NCBI GenBank assembly: GCA_001599815.1
Contig: BCIA01000004.1
Coordinates: forward strand, 3,932,082-3,996,081
DNA: 64,000 nt
Reading direction: 5' to 3'
From: Furcasterigmium furcatum
Taxonomy: Eukaryota; Ascomycota; Sordariomycetes; Glomerellales; Plectosphaerellaceae
In this document: one piece after another, positions 8,606 to 19,285 of the stretch
How the letters are laid out: the number at the start of each line of letters is the position of its first letter
How positions within the stretch are numbered: position 1 is the first letter of the stretch
Position numbers and translations under genes: made by a program
The notes under the pieces: generated by a model
Told to the model about the DNA's origin: nothing
The model's database searches: none
What the model saw: only the letters and a program-made list of their open reading frames with translations

Positions 8606-11550
8606 TTAAATCTGTGTACCTCCCACTGAATACATATCCAAACCGCCCGTCCTCCGCTTGTGTGCCCATGATGTCCAACAAATAAGTTCAACACTGTCGG
8701 GCTCCCGAAGAATCTTCTTTCTTGCCTCGAAAGCCTGCCGCAAGTGCAATGCCGTCATGCTCGTCCCCGAAATCGCTGAATCGTACGCTTCTGCAAGAGT
8801 ACGCCGGGACAGGACAGCGATAAAACAAGAACAGCCAGAACCCTGCGGAGCTACTTCTTCCTGGCAATAGATGCAGAATGGAGTATTGGCATTTCTCACC
8901 TCGACATCCACACCATTCAATCGATGCCGCGCAGGAGCGATGCAGCTGGCGCAGCAAAATGTCGGCGCCCAAACTGGCACTTTGGTATTCGTTACTGGAA
9001 ACCGTCCGCCGATCGCCCCATGGCCTTGGGGACACTTCCAATCAACACGTTGGAGCGCAAACAGTCGCTGCTCTACGCGCTCAGCGTCTCTCATCGACAT
9101 GGTGGACCGGAAGATGGTGTTATGAATCCATTTCTTCGACGGACGATCGTCGAGGTCGCGATGGACGCGGCAGCGACAACGCAGTGGGAAGTGATCTGGC
9201 GACAGAAAAGCCAGCGCTTGCAGGTGCAGGGTACAGCCGTGGCAAATGTCGTGACTGAGAAACATGGCCGGTTTAAATCCATCCTGGCGGTGGAGATCAT
9301 ACTGAAGGGTACGCGCACAAAAATGGCACGTGATCGTCAAGCGTCTTGTCCACATGTCACCAGGTTCCGCAATAGTAGTTCCGTTGTCGTGACTTCAGAG
9401 AATGTTAGCCGAAGTACTCTTGCGTCTTACTGTACAAGTTGACTTACCGGGGCGAGCGTGCGGAACGGGTCCAGCCGTTCCAGAGCCTCAGGTTCTGTGC
9501 TGTGAGCTGATTTACAGCGCTTGTTGAGTCAGATTGCTCCCCGACGAGGGACTGTGTGTCATCCGGTTCAATGTCTTCCACAATGTCAAACTCTTCCAGA
9601 ATTTTTCTGTGTTGGCTCCGGTATGCAGCTACCTGCTTGTTGTACTTCCTCTTGAAGCTTGTTGTGAAAGGTACGTCGGTGACGAATCTCAGGCCGATCG
9701 GGTCGCCGCCGCAGCATCGTGGAGGAAACTCATGCTGAGGCTCCTTTAGTGAGCGCTTAAATATGACCTTAAGGCAGGTAGCGCATATCCGGTGACCACA
9801 CTTGAATCTAGAAGGTTTTTGTGCGACAAAGTCTTCTAGGCAGATCACGCATGCGTCCGATCGGGTCCTAGCGACTGCAAGTCAGCCTTTTCCGTACGTA
9901 TCTCCCTCCATGGGCGTGGGTAAACGCACGTGTGCTTGTTTCCATTTTTGTGACTGATTCTGGTTATGGGTTTGGGAGGTATTGGAAAAGGACATCGCTC
10001 CCAACGCCCGTTTGCTCTTGGATCCGGAGCTTGGGTCGAGTCTGCCAGTGGTGAAATAGATCCCTCTTGGGGATCATCCATGTCCTCGGGGCAGTCCTCG
10101 ACCGATGCTTGTTGGTACTTGGGGCTTCTTTTGGGCATCTCCGTTTTAAGGGCCACGGTGCGGGTCGGTTCATCGCTCCATGCCTTGGATGCCTCAGAGA
10201 TGCTCGCCGCGGCCATCAACTTGTCGATTTGCGGATCATCCGTCCTGCCAAGTCAGTTAGTGCGCTAGATCAATACCCAAGGACCATCTGAAAGGCACCT
10301 TTCATAGTCTTCTTCCCGCATGGGAGCCTCAACATTCGCCAAACCAAGCCAGGCATGGCCAGCCGATAGCGCCGCAGATGGTCGTTTCTGGGGATCAGGG
10401 GCCATGAGATCCGCAATGAACTGTTTGCCATCTTCTGATATCTCCTTGGTGATCAAGGCTTGAGTTGGGAAAGCCTGTGCTCCACCTGCGAAGAGAATGA
10501 GATCGGCCAGGTTCGGGAACGGAATGGCTTGGGTGAGCATCCTGTAGACGAGCGTGCCCAGCGACCACATGTCAACAGAGAAGGAGTATAGCCCAATCGA
10601 CGCACCACAACCAAAGACCTCTGGGGCTACATATCCCAGTGTTCCTCTTTGCATGGTTTGCAGAGTTGTCACGTCTTCTCGCCGACGCTTGCTGATGCCA
10701 AAGTCTGTGATCTTGACGTACCACTCCGGCGCTCGAGCAACAACCATGACGTTCTACACTCAGGTCAGCATTGAAGTTTTCCCCCAATCTTTCCTTCATA
10801 CTACTTTGTAAAAGGGTCACACGACTTACCCCTGGCTTCAAATCCCGATGAATGAACCCATTCTCGTGCATGAATTGCAACCCCTCGAGTATCTGGACAG
10901 TGATCTGTGCCGCCTCGCATTCTGGAAGTGGCTTCATGAGATGTGCTTCCAAATCGCCGAACCGGAGATACTCCATGACGATGAATATGCAATCCGGCAT
11001 CTCGAACCATCCCTCTGAGCGAACGAAACAGTGGGCATACTAGTATTCGTTCGTAATCAGCCAAAGTCGATAGCTACTCAGGCAGGGGGAGGGCTTCAGG
11101 ATATCCAACCTTTGGGTGAGAGAACTTGACCACCGCCTCCAACTCTCTGAGGTAATCCAGTGTCTCCCCTGGCTTTACCGACTTCTTGATCTCCTTGACA
11201 GCCCTCAGGCTTTGCGACCTTTCACCAAGCTCGCATCGTTCCAGATAAACGGTGCCATATGCCCCCCTGCCAAGCTCGCCTGTGCGAGCCCATACCTCTT
11301 CTCTGCGGACTCGTCGCTGTCGAACGGACAGTCCACTGTCCATAAACACATGATGGTACTTGTTTTCAATGACCTGGGTGTCGATTCGCGAGTCTTGGAC
11401 AAGGTCTGGGAGCGATTTCTCGGCGCGACTCTTGTTCTTCTTCCCCGCTTGTTTGTCGGTATGCGCTGACGTTTGAGGCCGGCCTCGAATCGCGGCTGAT
11501 GCTTCGGGTGGAGTGGCGTCAGCGGCGACATCAGACATCGTTGTTCGCAT
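8606..11550 (-). CDS. Ser/Thr protein kinase fused to a RING / zinc-rich C-terminal region
   Basis: Exons (minus strand, 5' to 3'): 11550-11110, 11039-10830, 10753-10299, 10244-9930, 9867-9448, 9392-8606; 875 aa. The first half is a complete kinase domain (residues about 90-360): GRGAYGTVYL loop, AVKE lysine 119, HRDLKPGN with Asp213, DFG at 234-236, GTLGYVAPEVF activation segment and DMWSLGT. A linker of about 110 residues leads to a RING-type motif starting at Cys480 (CVICLEDF...KCGHRICATC...RCCGG), the style of fungal RBR/IBR-type RING1. A further Cys/His-rich segment follows (CHFCARTLQ, CHGC, CRCRVH, CPQGHG, CCASC, CIYC...CSCF). All five introns are phase-consistent, so one polypeptide is the simplest reading. 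It may couple phosphorylation to ubiquitin transfer (inference). The donor at 11109 (GTTGGA) is the weakest splice site. Confidence 0.78.
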
Positions 11551-11912
11551 GGGATGCTGGCCAACCCAGCGTCCTTATGGATAAAAAGAGGCAGCTTACG
11601 GTGAGATGTTCATCGCCAGGAAAGAGGAGGGACCACAGCCTCGCGGGATATTTGCCTGAGGCATAGCTGCATGTGGCAGCCCGACATGCAAGACTGCAGC
11701 CAGCGCCACTCATCGATGAAGGAGGGGGTGCTGCGATGTGATTTGCAGCTTACTTCTCGGCAGTGCTGCGCTGCGGCAAGGCTCTGTGAGGGGCTCCCAC
11801 TCGAAGTCAGAATGGACGAAAGAGGACGAAAGAGGACGAAAGAGGACGAAAGAGGACGAAAGAAGACGAAAGAGGACGAAAGAAGACCCCCGCGGCGCTT
11901 TCAGCATTCTTT
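11551..11912. other. Intergenic spacer carrying a 10-bp tandem repeat
   Basis: The 362-bp spacer lies between the kinase start and the receptor stop (both minus strand). Most of its middle is the minisatellite annotated separately. Confidence 0.6.
11814..11887 (+). repeat. 10-bp minisatellite, about 7.4 copies
   Basis: Tandem unit GGACGAAAGA repeated about seven times with two AAGA variants. It lies about 260-340 bp upstream of the kinase ATG. The purine-only strand favours slippage or triplex formation. Confidence 0.92.
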
Positions 11913-13262
11913 TTATCTAGGATATTCTGTATCCGAGACCGCTATTGTTGTATGCGTCACCTTGGTGATTCCTCCGGACAGCTGGCGGGGCTCTCCCCTG
12001 TGTCCCCTCGACGAGGAGTCTGTCTCCTCAGCTCCCTTCGCTGAAATGATAGTGCTCACCGCTCCACGTTGGCCCTGAGTTGTGTCCAGCTCATATCCCT
12101 CGGCCTCATCGGAGTAGTCGCCGTTGATTGCCCTTTCGCTGCTGGCATCGGCCCGATCGTTGCTTTTGCCGGCCGTCCGGTTGCTTGAGATGGCCTTCCA
12201 TGTGTTATCGCTCCTGAAACCTCCTCGACTCCCGTGGCCGTAGTAGACCGGCGTCGCTTTGGATCCCGTGCCGTATATGCCACCGAAGACGTTCTTAAAC
12301 AGTGGCCGAAGCGTGGGGATGCTGCCGGCGATTATGCCAATATTGCTCTCCGTCACTGTCCAGATGGTGATGTTCCGCGAGTCCCACAAGGGATCGCCCA
12401 GCTTTCCGTAGTTGACAAGGTGCTGGACTTTGATGGCCGCGGCAATGCAGGCAAACAGCCCGAGCGCCAGGACGCCAACTAGGACCACGCGTGTGCGTGT
12501 TGGGACTTTGAGCTTCCACAGCATCGGTATCGGAATGACAAGGGCGAAGAGGATGTCGGTCAACATGTTGAGCGAAACGTTGGTGTAAGAGAGCGCTTGC
12601 AGAACCTCCATGGTCCAGCACTCAAATGTCACATTCCGGTCCCAGAGTGCTCGAATGTCTCTGCACTGGAATATGATGGTCTGTTGGTTGCGCCGGGTAA
12701 GCTCGTGTCGGAGGCAGTTGTTTGGGCTGAAAGGGACGCCAAGATGCTGAGACCACTCACGAAGAAACATCCCAGGGTGTAGATCGCCATGAACACCATG
12801 ACGGACTTGATAAACACGTTCCAGAACTTCGTAGCGGCAATTCGGATGAGGGAGAAGCCGATCGACAGCTTGACGATGCAAATCGCCCAGAGGTACATTG
12901 GCTGGCTGATGAAGTTGAGCTTCATCCCGGTCGCGTAGACCGCTGGATCGACGTCGCCGATATGCTCCCCTGCGCCGTGAAGTACTTGCAAGATGATCAC
13001 CACTTGACCGGCAGTGGATATGGCCATGGCAAAGCTCATCATGCCATCCTGAGACTGATCAGTAGCAAGCTCTTGGTCGCGGGCGGAACACCCGAAGGGA
13101 GTCAACTCTTACATCCCAACCGAAATTCCGAATCATACCGACCCGAACATATAGCCGTGCTAGCACTATTAGCAGTGCGGCGGATGTGGTGGAAAGGGTA
13201 GCACCCAATATCCTCGGGCCGTCATTTTCGTCCGGATTTGATGGCAGGGCTGGTTGTTCCAT
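11913..13262 (-). CDS. PTH11-like rhodopsin-fold integral membrane protein (GPCR-like)
   Basis: Exons 13262-13113, 13048-12761, 12680-11913; 401 aa. The start is the ATG at 13262 (MEQPALPSNPDENDGPRILG); upstream frame has no ATG. It shows the fungal conserved rhodopsin-domain pattern: LARLYVRVGMIRNFGWDD, then several transmembrane helices, QCRDIRALWDRN after TM4, ALSYTNVSLNMLTDILFALVIPIPMLWKLKV and the TM6-TM7 block ending in NIGIIAGSIPTLRPLFKNVFGG. The C-terminal 120 residues are a hydrophilic cytoplasmic tail. No CFEM domain is present. Members are candidate surface sensors; the ligand is unknown. The second intron (80 bp) was chosen because only the acceptor at 12682-12681 keeps the family motif in frame. 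Confidence 0.88.
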
Positions 13263-15083
13263 GTCAGGCTGTGGGACGAAAGAGCAACCTGGTTGAGGGT
13301 CGAGCACTGCTCGACAACGGGCACTCCCAGCTTATCAGAGCTGGGTCGGTAGGCGGAATTTCTCCTATTCCATTCATATTGCATTAGGTTTCGACGCGCA
13401 CACCCGGCGCTGTGCCTCTGCGGGAGTCTGATCTAACGCCATAAAGAAAAGTTGGAAAACTCGCACACGGGATGCCCTTCCAGCCTGTTTTCTTCACCAT
13501 CCATATCTGTAACGGTGTCATCCCTGTCACTGACAAGCCCAAAATGATTGAGTGATCTTGGCTTAAGGTTCCGGAACCTGTCCCCGTCCCGTGCCGGGCA
13601 ATGATCATCAAGTGGTCCTATCCACGCCGGCCCCAGAACCCCAGCAAACCCTCTCGTGTGATCGCTCATGCGGGAACATCAGCACTCTGAAGCTCTGATT
13701 TGTTGCTAGTACTCCGAAGGATCCATGGGGGGAGGGGGGTAACATAGTGTGATGTGATGGTGGCCAGAGGGGTACATTGGCCATGCGGGAGTGAGGTATT
13801 GGCGTGGCGGCTTGGATCCCATGAACCGGCATTTTTCAGGCTTGCCAACTTGCCAACCCTTCCCATTTCCATGTGATTGTTTGATCTTTTGATGGCAGGT
13901 TTTGTGTGCACGCCGCCTCTGTGACGGTATCACACACAGGCACAAAAATTCCCATGGTGATGTACATTGGGGGGAAGACAAGGGAGTCAACTCTTCTCTC
14001 AGCTTTGCTCCATCTCGGTTATTTCCAAGCTTGCCCAAGATACTATGTAGCTGAAGAACTTGGACAGGAGGTGTCCTCTCCAGGCTGGTTGCATGCGTCG
14101 ACCTCCTTCCCCTGCCAAGCTATTTGAGATGATGTTACCGTATCTTCGGGTTCGCCAGACCAGCCGGATAGGAGCCAAGGACATTCATCCGCGCCAACAA
14201 TAGCAAGCCACCTGCCGATCTTTCCACTTTTGTATCATATAAGTGAAACCCTTTTCTTGTCTTCATGTGCTCAATAACAGTGAGATGCATATCTAGTGGA
14301 AGGTTGTTGGTTCCTTGACCGGGCTCCCCAGCCAGGCGGGGATGCAGAGCCGGAATGCCAAGTCTCGTTGGCGGTTGGCCCGGTTTGCCCGCGTCCTGTG
14401 GAGATGATGTGTCGAGATCATTGCCGGACTCATCCCGGAGTGCGACCTTGCGTGCAGGACGGTGGAACGATTCGCATCTTCGCACTAAAAGCCCGGTGTG
14501 CAGGGGAAACCATACGATCACCCGGTCTAAATACCCGGGCTAGCCGGGGAAGAACAGAATCACATGCGACGGCAATTCAGCGTGGAGGGCATTGAAGGCT
14601 TCTGCGGTCTCATGTTTTGGATCCTGGTCCTTCTAGAACCCAACTCGGGGACAATGCCAATAACATTCCAGTTCCCTCGACACTCTCTGGCCCCATGCCG
14701 AGAAGCCTGCTCCAACCCCCATTCGACACCTCCTATTTCCCCTGGCTGTGCCGCACATGCCGCATCCCCATCTCGGCACTTTAGCGTGATGTGCTCGAAG
14801 ACCAGACCCAAGTGACGCCGAGAATCACCATGCATCTCCATCCTGGACCCCTTGGCCTTGGCGCAGAATCCCCGAGGCAGGATGCCTGTCGAGACCTCGA
14901 TTCCACCTGTAGAACGAAAGATAATTTCATGGTACTTGCAGCGGTCAGCATGGTCAACGTCTACTACATGTACACGTACGAGCCGCGACGATCTTCCTAC
15001 TCTTCCCGTCCTGCTCCTCACCTAGAATTCATCTTGGTGGTAGTTCTCCCTTCATTGCTTCTAGAAGCGACCCTAGATTCAGG
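13263..15083. other. Long intergenic region (1.8 kb) between divergent genes
   Basis: Shared upstream region of the receptor (minus) and the tyrosinase (plus). No gene, tRNA or repeat was recognised. It contains short CCGG-rich inverted segments near 14520-14550. Confidence 0.45.
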
Positions 15084-16425
15084 ATGCTTCACAAGTTGAT
15101 CCTGGCCGTTCTTGGCCTCCAGGCGGCTGTCTCACCCGTCTTTGGAAACCCATTGCCCCAAGGTGGCTCGGCTGATGACCTCGCTGCCGTTGATGAGCTT
15201 GAGGCACTCGCACAGCTTGCCTTTAAGAAGACTGAGGAAGTGGTCAACGGAGAAGACATCGAGAAGCGGAATGGCTGCCACATCTTCAACATGAGGATCC
15301 GTCGGGAGTGGTAAGTCATCGATGCAGACTTCCAGTTTTGATCTAGCTGACGATTCTATCTTCAAGGGGATCTCTGTCCCGCAGGGAGCGTCTCGCGTAC
15401 ATCAACGCGGTCAAGTGCCTCCAGTCCAAGCCGTCCAAGTACCCAGAGGGAGCCATCCCGGGCGCGAAGAGCCGATTCGATGATTTCATCGGCGTCCACA
15501 TCAACCAGACGCTGGAGATTCACTACACGGGCAACTTCCTGTCGTGGCATCGCTACTTCACCTGGGCCTACGAGACCGCCCTCAGGGACGAGTGCGGGTA
15601 CACCGGTGCTCAGCCGGTAAGTTCCTTCAGTGAGCCATGATTTCGTGTTGCGGCCTGCTAATCTGCGGTTAGTACTGGAACTGGGGCCTCACCGCCGTCA
15701 CTGGCCTGAAGAAATCTCCCATCTTCGACGGCAGTGACACGTCTCTCTCGGGAGATGGTGCCGCTGTCCCCGATAAGCCAGACCACATCGTCCTGGGCGG
15801 CGTGCAAGAAGGCCTGCCTCCGGTGTATCTCCCAGTCGGACAGGGAGGCGGTTGCGTTACATCTGGCCCCTTCAGAGACATGGTCGTCAACCTCGGCCCT
15901 GTTGCCCTTGATCTCCCCGGCGGCACTGTCAGCGCAAACCCCGATGGTCCTCTGGCTCACAACCCCCGCTGCCTGAAGCGTGATCTCACCGACGCCATCA
16001 ACCGGGAATTCGCCACCTCTCTGGCCACTCTGCGCAACATCATCGAGCCGAAGAACATCATGGACTTCCAGATGCAGATGCAAGGCATCGTGGGAACAGG
16101 CAACATCGGCATCCACGGCGGCGGCCACTACGCTCTCGGTGGTGATCCGGGCCGCGACGTCTTCGTATCCCCGGGAGACCCTGCGTTTTACCTCCACCAC
16201 GCGATGATCGACAGGGTCTGGTGGATGTGGCAGATGCTTGGGCCGAAGGACCGTGTTTGGTCTGACAAAGCGATCGACGGCACACGGACTTTCCTCAACC
16301 AGCCTCCCAGTGCCAATGCCACCTTGGACGATCTCCTCGACCTCGAGTTTGCGTTTGGCTCCCCGCAGAAGATCAGGGATATTATGAGCACGGTCCATGG
16401 GCCGCTTTGCTATGCTTACCTCTAA
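15084..16425 (+). CDS. Tyrosinase (short secreted form)
   Basis: Exons 15084-15310, 15367-15616, 15673-16425; 409 aa. A type-3 dicopper oxidase that hydroxylates or oxidises phenols to quinones. Signal peptide MLHKLILAVLGLQAAVSPVFG, then a short pro-region ending in KR (61-62), a possible Kex2 site. CuA histidines lie in HINQTLEIHYTGNFLSWHRYF (about His120, 128, 137), and the CuB site in IHGGGHYALGG and YLHHAMIDRVWWMWQ. The protein ends shortly after CuB, so it lacks the long C-terminal shielding domain of intracellular melanogenic tyrosinases. Both introns are 56 bp. For intron 1 a downstream acceptor (CGCAG) is also in phase and would delete six residues; the upstream one keeps the family-like REWGSLSRRER. 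Confidence 0.92.
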
Positions 16426-16603
16426 ACTTTGTCACTCAGATGGTATTTCGAGAGACAAGACACGGAGGTGAAGAGAATGCATCGATGGTATGTTGGGTGT
16501 AGGTTAGCGAATGTATACTCTGGCTGTACTAGTCGATACCCAGAAAACAGAGCCACCTGCATGGCCCGATCCTCTTCCCAGTGACATGACCTGACGCTTC
16601 TAC

Positions 16604-17334
16604 TTAGTTCCTCTTCTTCAGCTTGGCACCGGCAGCCTGCAGACGAGACGTGAGGAACGCGACCTGCTCATCAGCACGTCGGCCGTAGGTCAGATGAGGG
16701 GCAAGAATGGTGAGGGTGCCGGAGCAGACAGCGTCGCCGGGGTTGCAGATGATGTTGGTCTTCTCGGGAGGGAAGTTGGGAATCTGCTCGTTGTCCTGTC
16801 GTGCTCGAGTTAGCGGACATCGCACATCATGAGGGTCCACAGATCCCTTACCTGCTGGTTCTGGGTGTCGCCGAAGGTGAAGGCGGCCACGATCTGATCC
16901 TTCTGGGCCTGGGGAAGACTCTCAACAGCACGGTGGGTAAGGGCGGCGCCCTGGCTATATCCACCAACGACAAGCATCGAGTTGGGGCAGTCGGTGTTCG
17001 CCTGGGCGATGAGCCGCTCCATCTCGCGGATGCCGCGGCGATCAGCGCCCCCGGGGCCGAAGTTGGTGGACAGGGCAGCGGCATACTCGATGCCCTCGAC
17101 GGCAACGTTTTCAGCGCCGAAGTTGGCCTTGAGGCCGTTGGCGGTGGGAGGGCCGCAGATGGTGCCCATGTTGCCGGTCTCCGTGGAACCACGGGCGAAG
17201 AGCATGATGATATCGCGGCAGCCACCGTCAGTGAACTCGGTGGCAGTGGATCCCACACGACCACGCTGGCGTTCCTCGATGATAGGACTGGCGGCAGCCA
17301 GGGCAGCAAGAGCGAGGATGGCGAAGGACTTCAT
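16604..17334 (-). CDS. Cutinase
   Basis: Exons 17334-16852 and 16795-16604; 224 aa. A secreted serine esterase that hydrolyses cutin of the plant cuticle. Signal peptide MKSFAILALAALAAASP. Family motifs: FARGSTETGNMG near the oxyanion hole, nucleophile elbow GGYSQGA with Ser127, then CNPGDAVC with Asp182 and the loop His195 in ILAPHLTYG. Cysteines at 39, 60, 116, 178 and 185 match the usual disulfide set in part. The 56-bp intron has donor GTAAGG, branch CTAAC and acceptor GACAG. The ATG at 17334 is the only Met that exposes the signal peptide. A basic tail KLKKRN closes the protein. TATATC lies about 150 bp upstream. Confidence 0.94.
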
Positions 17335-19285
17335 GTTGCTGGATGAGGAGTGGAATATAGTGAGTGGACGGGGCGTCACGATGGTCGGTTGGCGGTGGAA
17401 GGGAAAGACAGAAAGGGCCTCCAGGGCAGTCGAAGTGAAGAGTCTAGTAGAGAATGGTGGTCTGCAGGATTGTCATACTCACGATATACTGCGGGAGCCA
17501 TGATCCTTAAGTAGCTGGATGAGCGGCGTTTCTGGAAGACTTGAACTTAGGACCAGCGAGCGTGGAGAAACGTCCAATCTCTGGCGTTGAACTCTCCGTA
17601 ATAGACACATCGTCCCATTCAAACATGAGGCCGCCCAATCGCATCTTTCGTTGCGGCTCGGCGAGCACAGACAGGCCTGAATCTGGGATGGAGTTCTGTC
17701 TGCACGTTGGCCGGTGCGTCTGCCGGTCGACCTGTCTGTCTCGCAAACCCATCTCGTTCGGGAAAGTGTCGCTTGTTAGTCAATCGCGAGGTTGGGTGAC
17801 AGGAATGACACGCCGCCGACTGGCACCGCCACGTCTCAAGGACCACGGGGTTCCTGACCCGTTGGCCCATCCGCTGACGAAAGGCATGAGTTTATCGCCT
17901 TTGCTTCCCAAAGTAGCCATGTGCACGCATGATGGGGGAGGCTTGGTCTGTCCAAGATGTCGCATCGAGTGCAGGAACACGTAAGGAGGGAGGATGCGCC
18001 GTATCAGCCTCGCAAAGTGACACGAGTTCAGGATCCTGAGATCGCAAATGGCATGTGTTCAATCAACACCCGGACGGCGAGAATGACTGGCACTGAAGCC
18101 TCTCAGATCTAGTCGCTGAAGCCCAGAAGAGGCCCAGAAGGGAAAGGCTGCACGGAGGCAGTTGCTGGATCTGGCCGTGGGAAACAACATGAGGCGGAAA
18201 CAAACGAGCGCACAGCTTCTTCGCTTCCTCACCTGCCTGTGATCGCTGAACCAGGAGCTGGTCTCTAGCGGAGGCGCGCAAGATCCCGAAGGTCCATCAG
18301 ATGGAGCAGCAAAGTGAAAATAGGCGCCGGCCATCTCGCGAGTTCCGAAACATTAACATGGATGAAACACGATCGCCTGGGAGATCCGAGACGACGAACG
18401 CACGCCAAGACGACCTGTACGATTGATTGTGCCTCGGCTGTCTCCCTCGGCGCTGTCTGTCCAAGGACAAAGGACGGCTTCTGCACAGACGACTCGGACG
18501 GGGTTGGACGAATTGGGACAACGAGGCGAGCGATGGCAGCTGGATGAGTCGATGGCCGGAAGAGGAAGCGTCAGCGGCATTGCCCTTCACTGTCAACACT
18601 TGAGATGACCGATGGCCTGTCGTCTGTCATCGCAAGACCATTTCGCGAAGTCTTCCGAATACGGCGAGCGCCGACTGGAGTCGCCCGAGTTCGACTCAGA
18701 GTAGAATTGAGATGGAGCCTCGGTAAAAGAGCGCAAGGGATCGAGCGCTGCTTGTGAGGTTGTTGATGCTTTCGCGATGGTCGGACCCCCTTTGGCTCGG
18801 GCTGAAATTGGAGCCTCCTCACTGAGGTGACGGAGGGGGCTGACGTCAGCGTGAGGAGACCCTGAATTCGGCAAAACCGTGGCAGTCGCGTTCGGCTGGT
18901 ACCCCGACATTAGCGGACCCCCAACAGTGACTGCCTGCGAAATAGCGCCCGTGCAACTGGGCGGGCACCAAGGGTGGATCTCCCAAGGCTCAACACCAAC
19001 AAGTTCCAGGTTGGTCAGAACCACCACCCAACATCACCATCCCGACCAGGACCTGACAGTCCTTGCTGAGACGGAATATCCTTGCCAAACCAGGACTACC
19101 CATCCTATATTCTTGTCGGCACTGCCGCGATACCGATATCGACCAGGCAGACACACGCTCGATGCGAATCGGACGGCCCTCCATCCCCAAGCGACAGCCT
19201 GCTGCTTCCCCACTCCATCATCACCATCTCCCCGCGCCAAAATAGTCCGTCTGTCAGCCTCTCCCCGGTGGCTTGTGCGACGTGG
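17335..19285. other. Long intergenic region (1.95 kb) between divergent genes
   Basis: Promoters of cutinase (minus) and the Vps9-like gene (plus). No gene recognised; the several 60-140 codon frames lack introns, start context and recognisable composition. Confidence 0.45.

Noticed and set aside
9874..9896. Alternative 23-bp intron (GTACGG...TTGCAG) before the RING exon
   Set aside because: It keeps the phase but is too short for normal splicing; the 62-bp intron 9929-9868 with donor GTGCGT and a CTGAC branch also keeps the phase.
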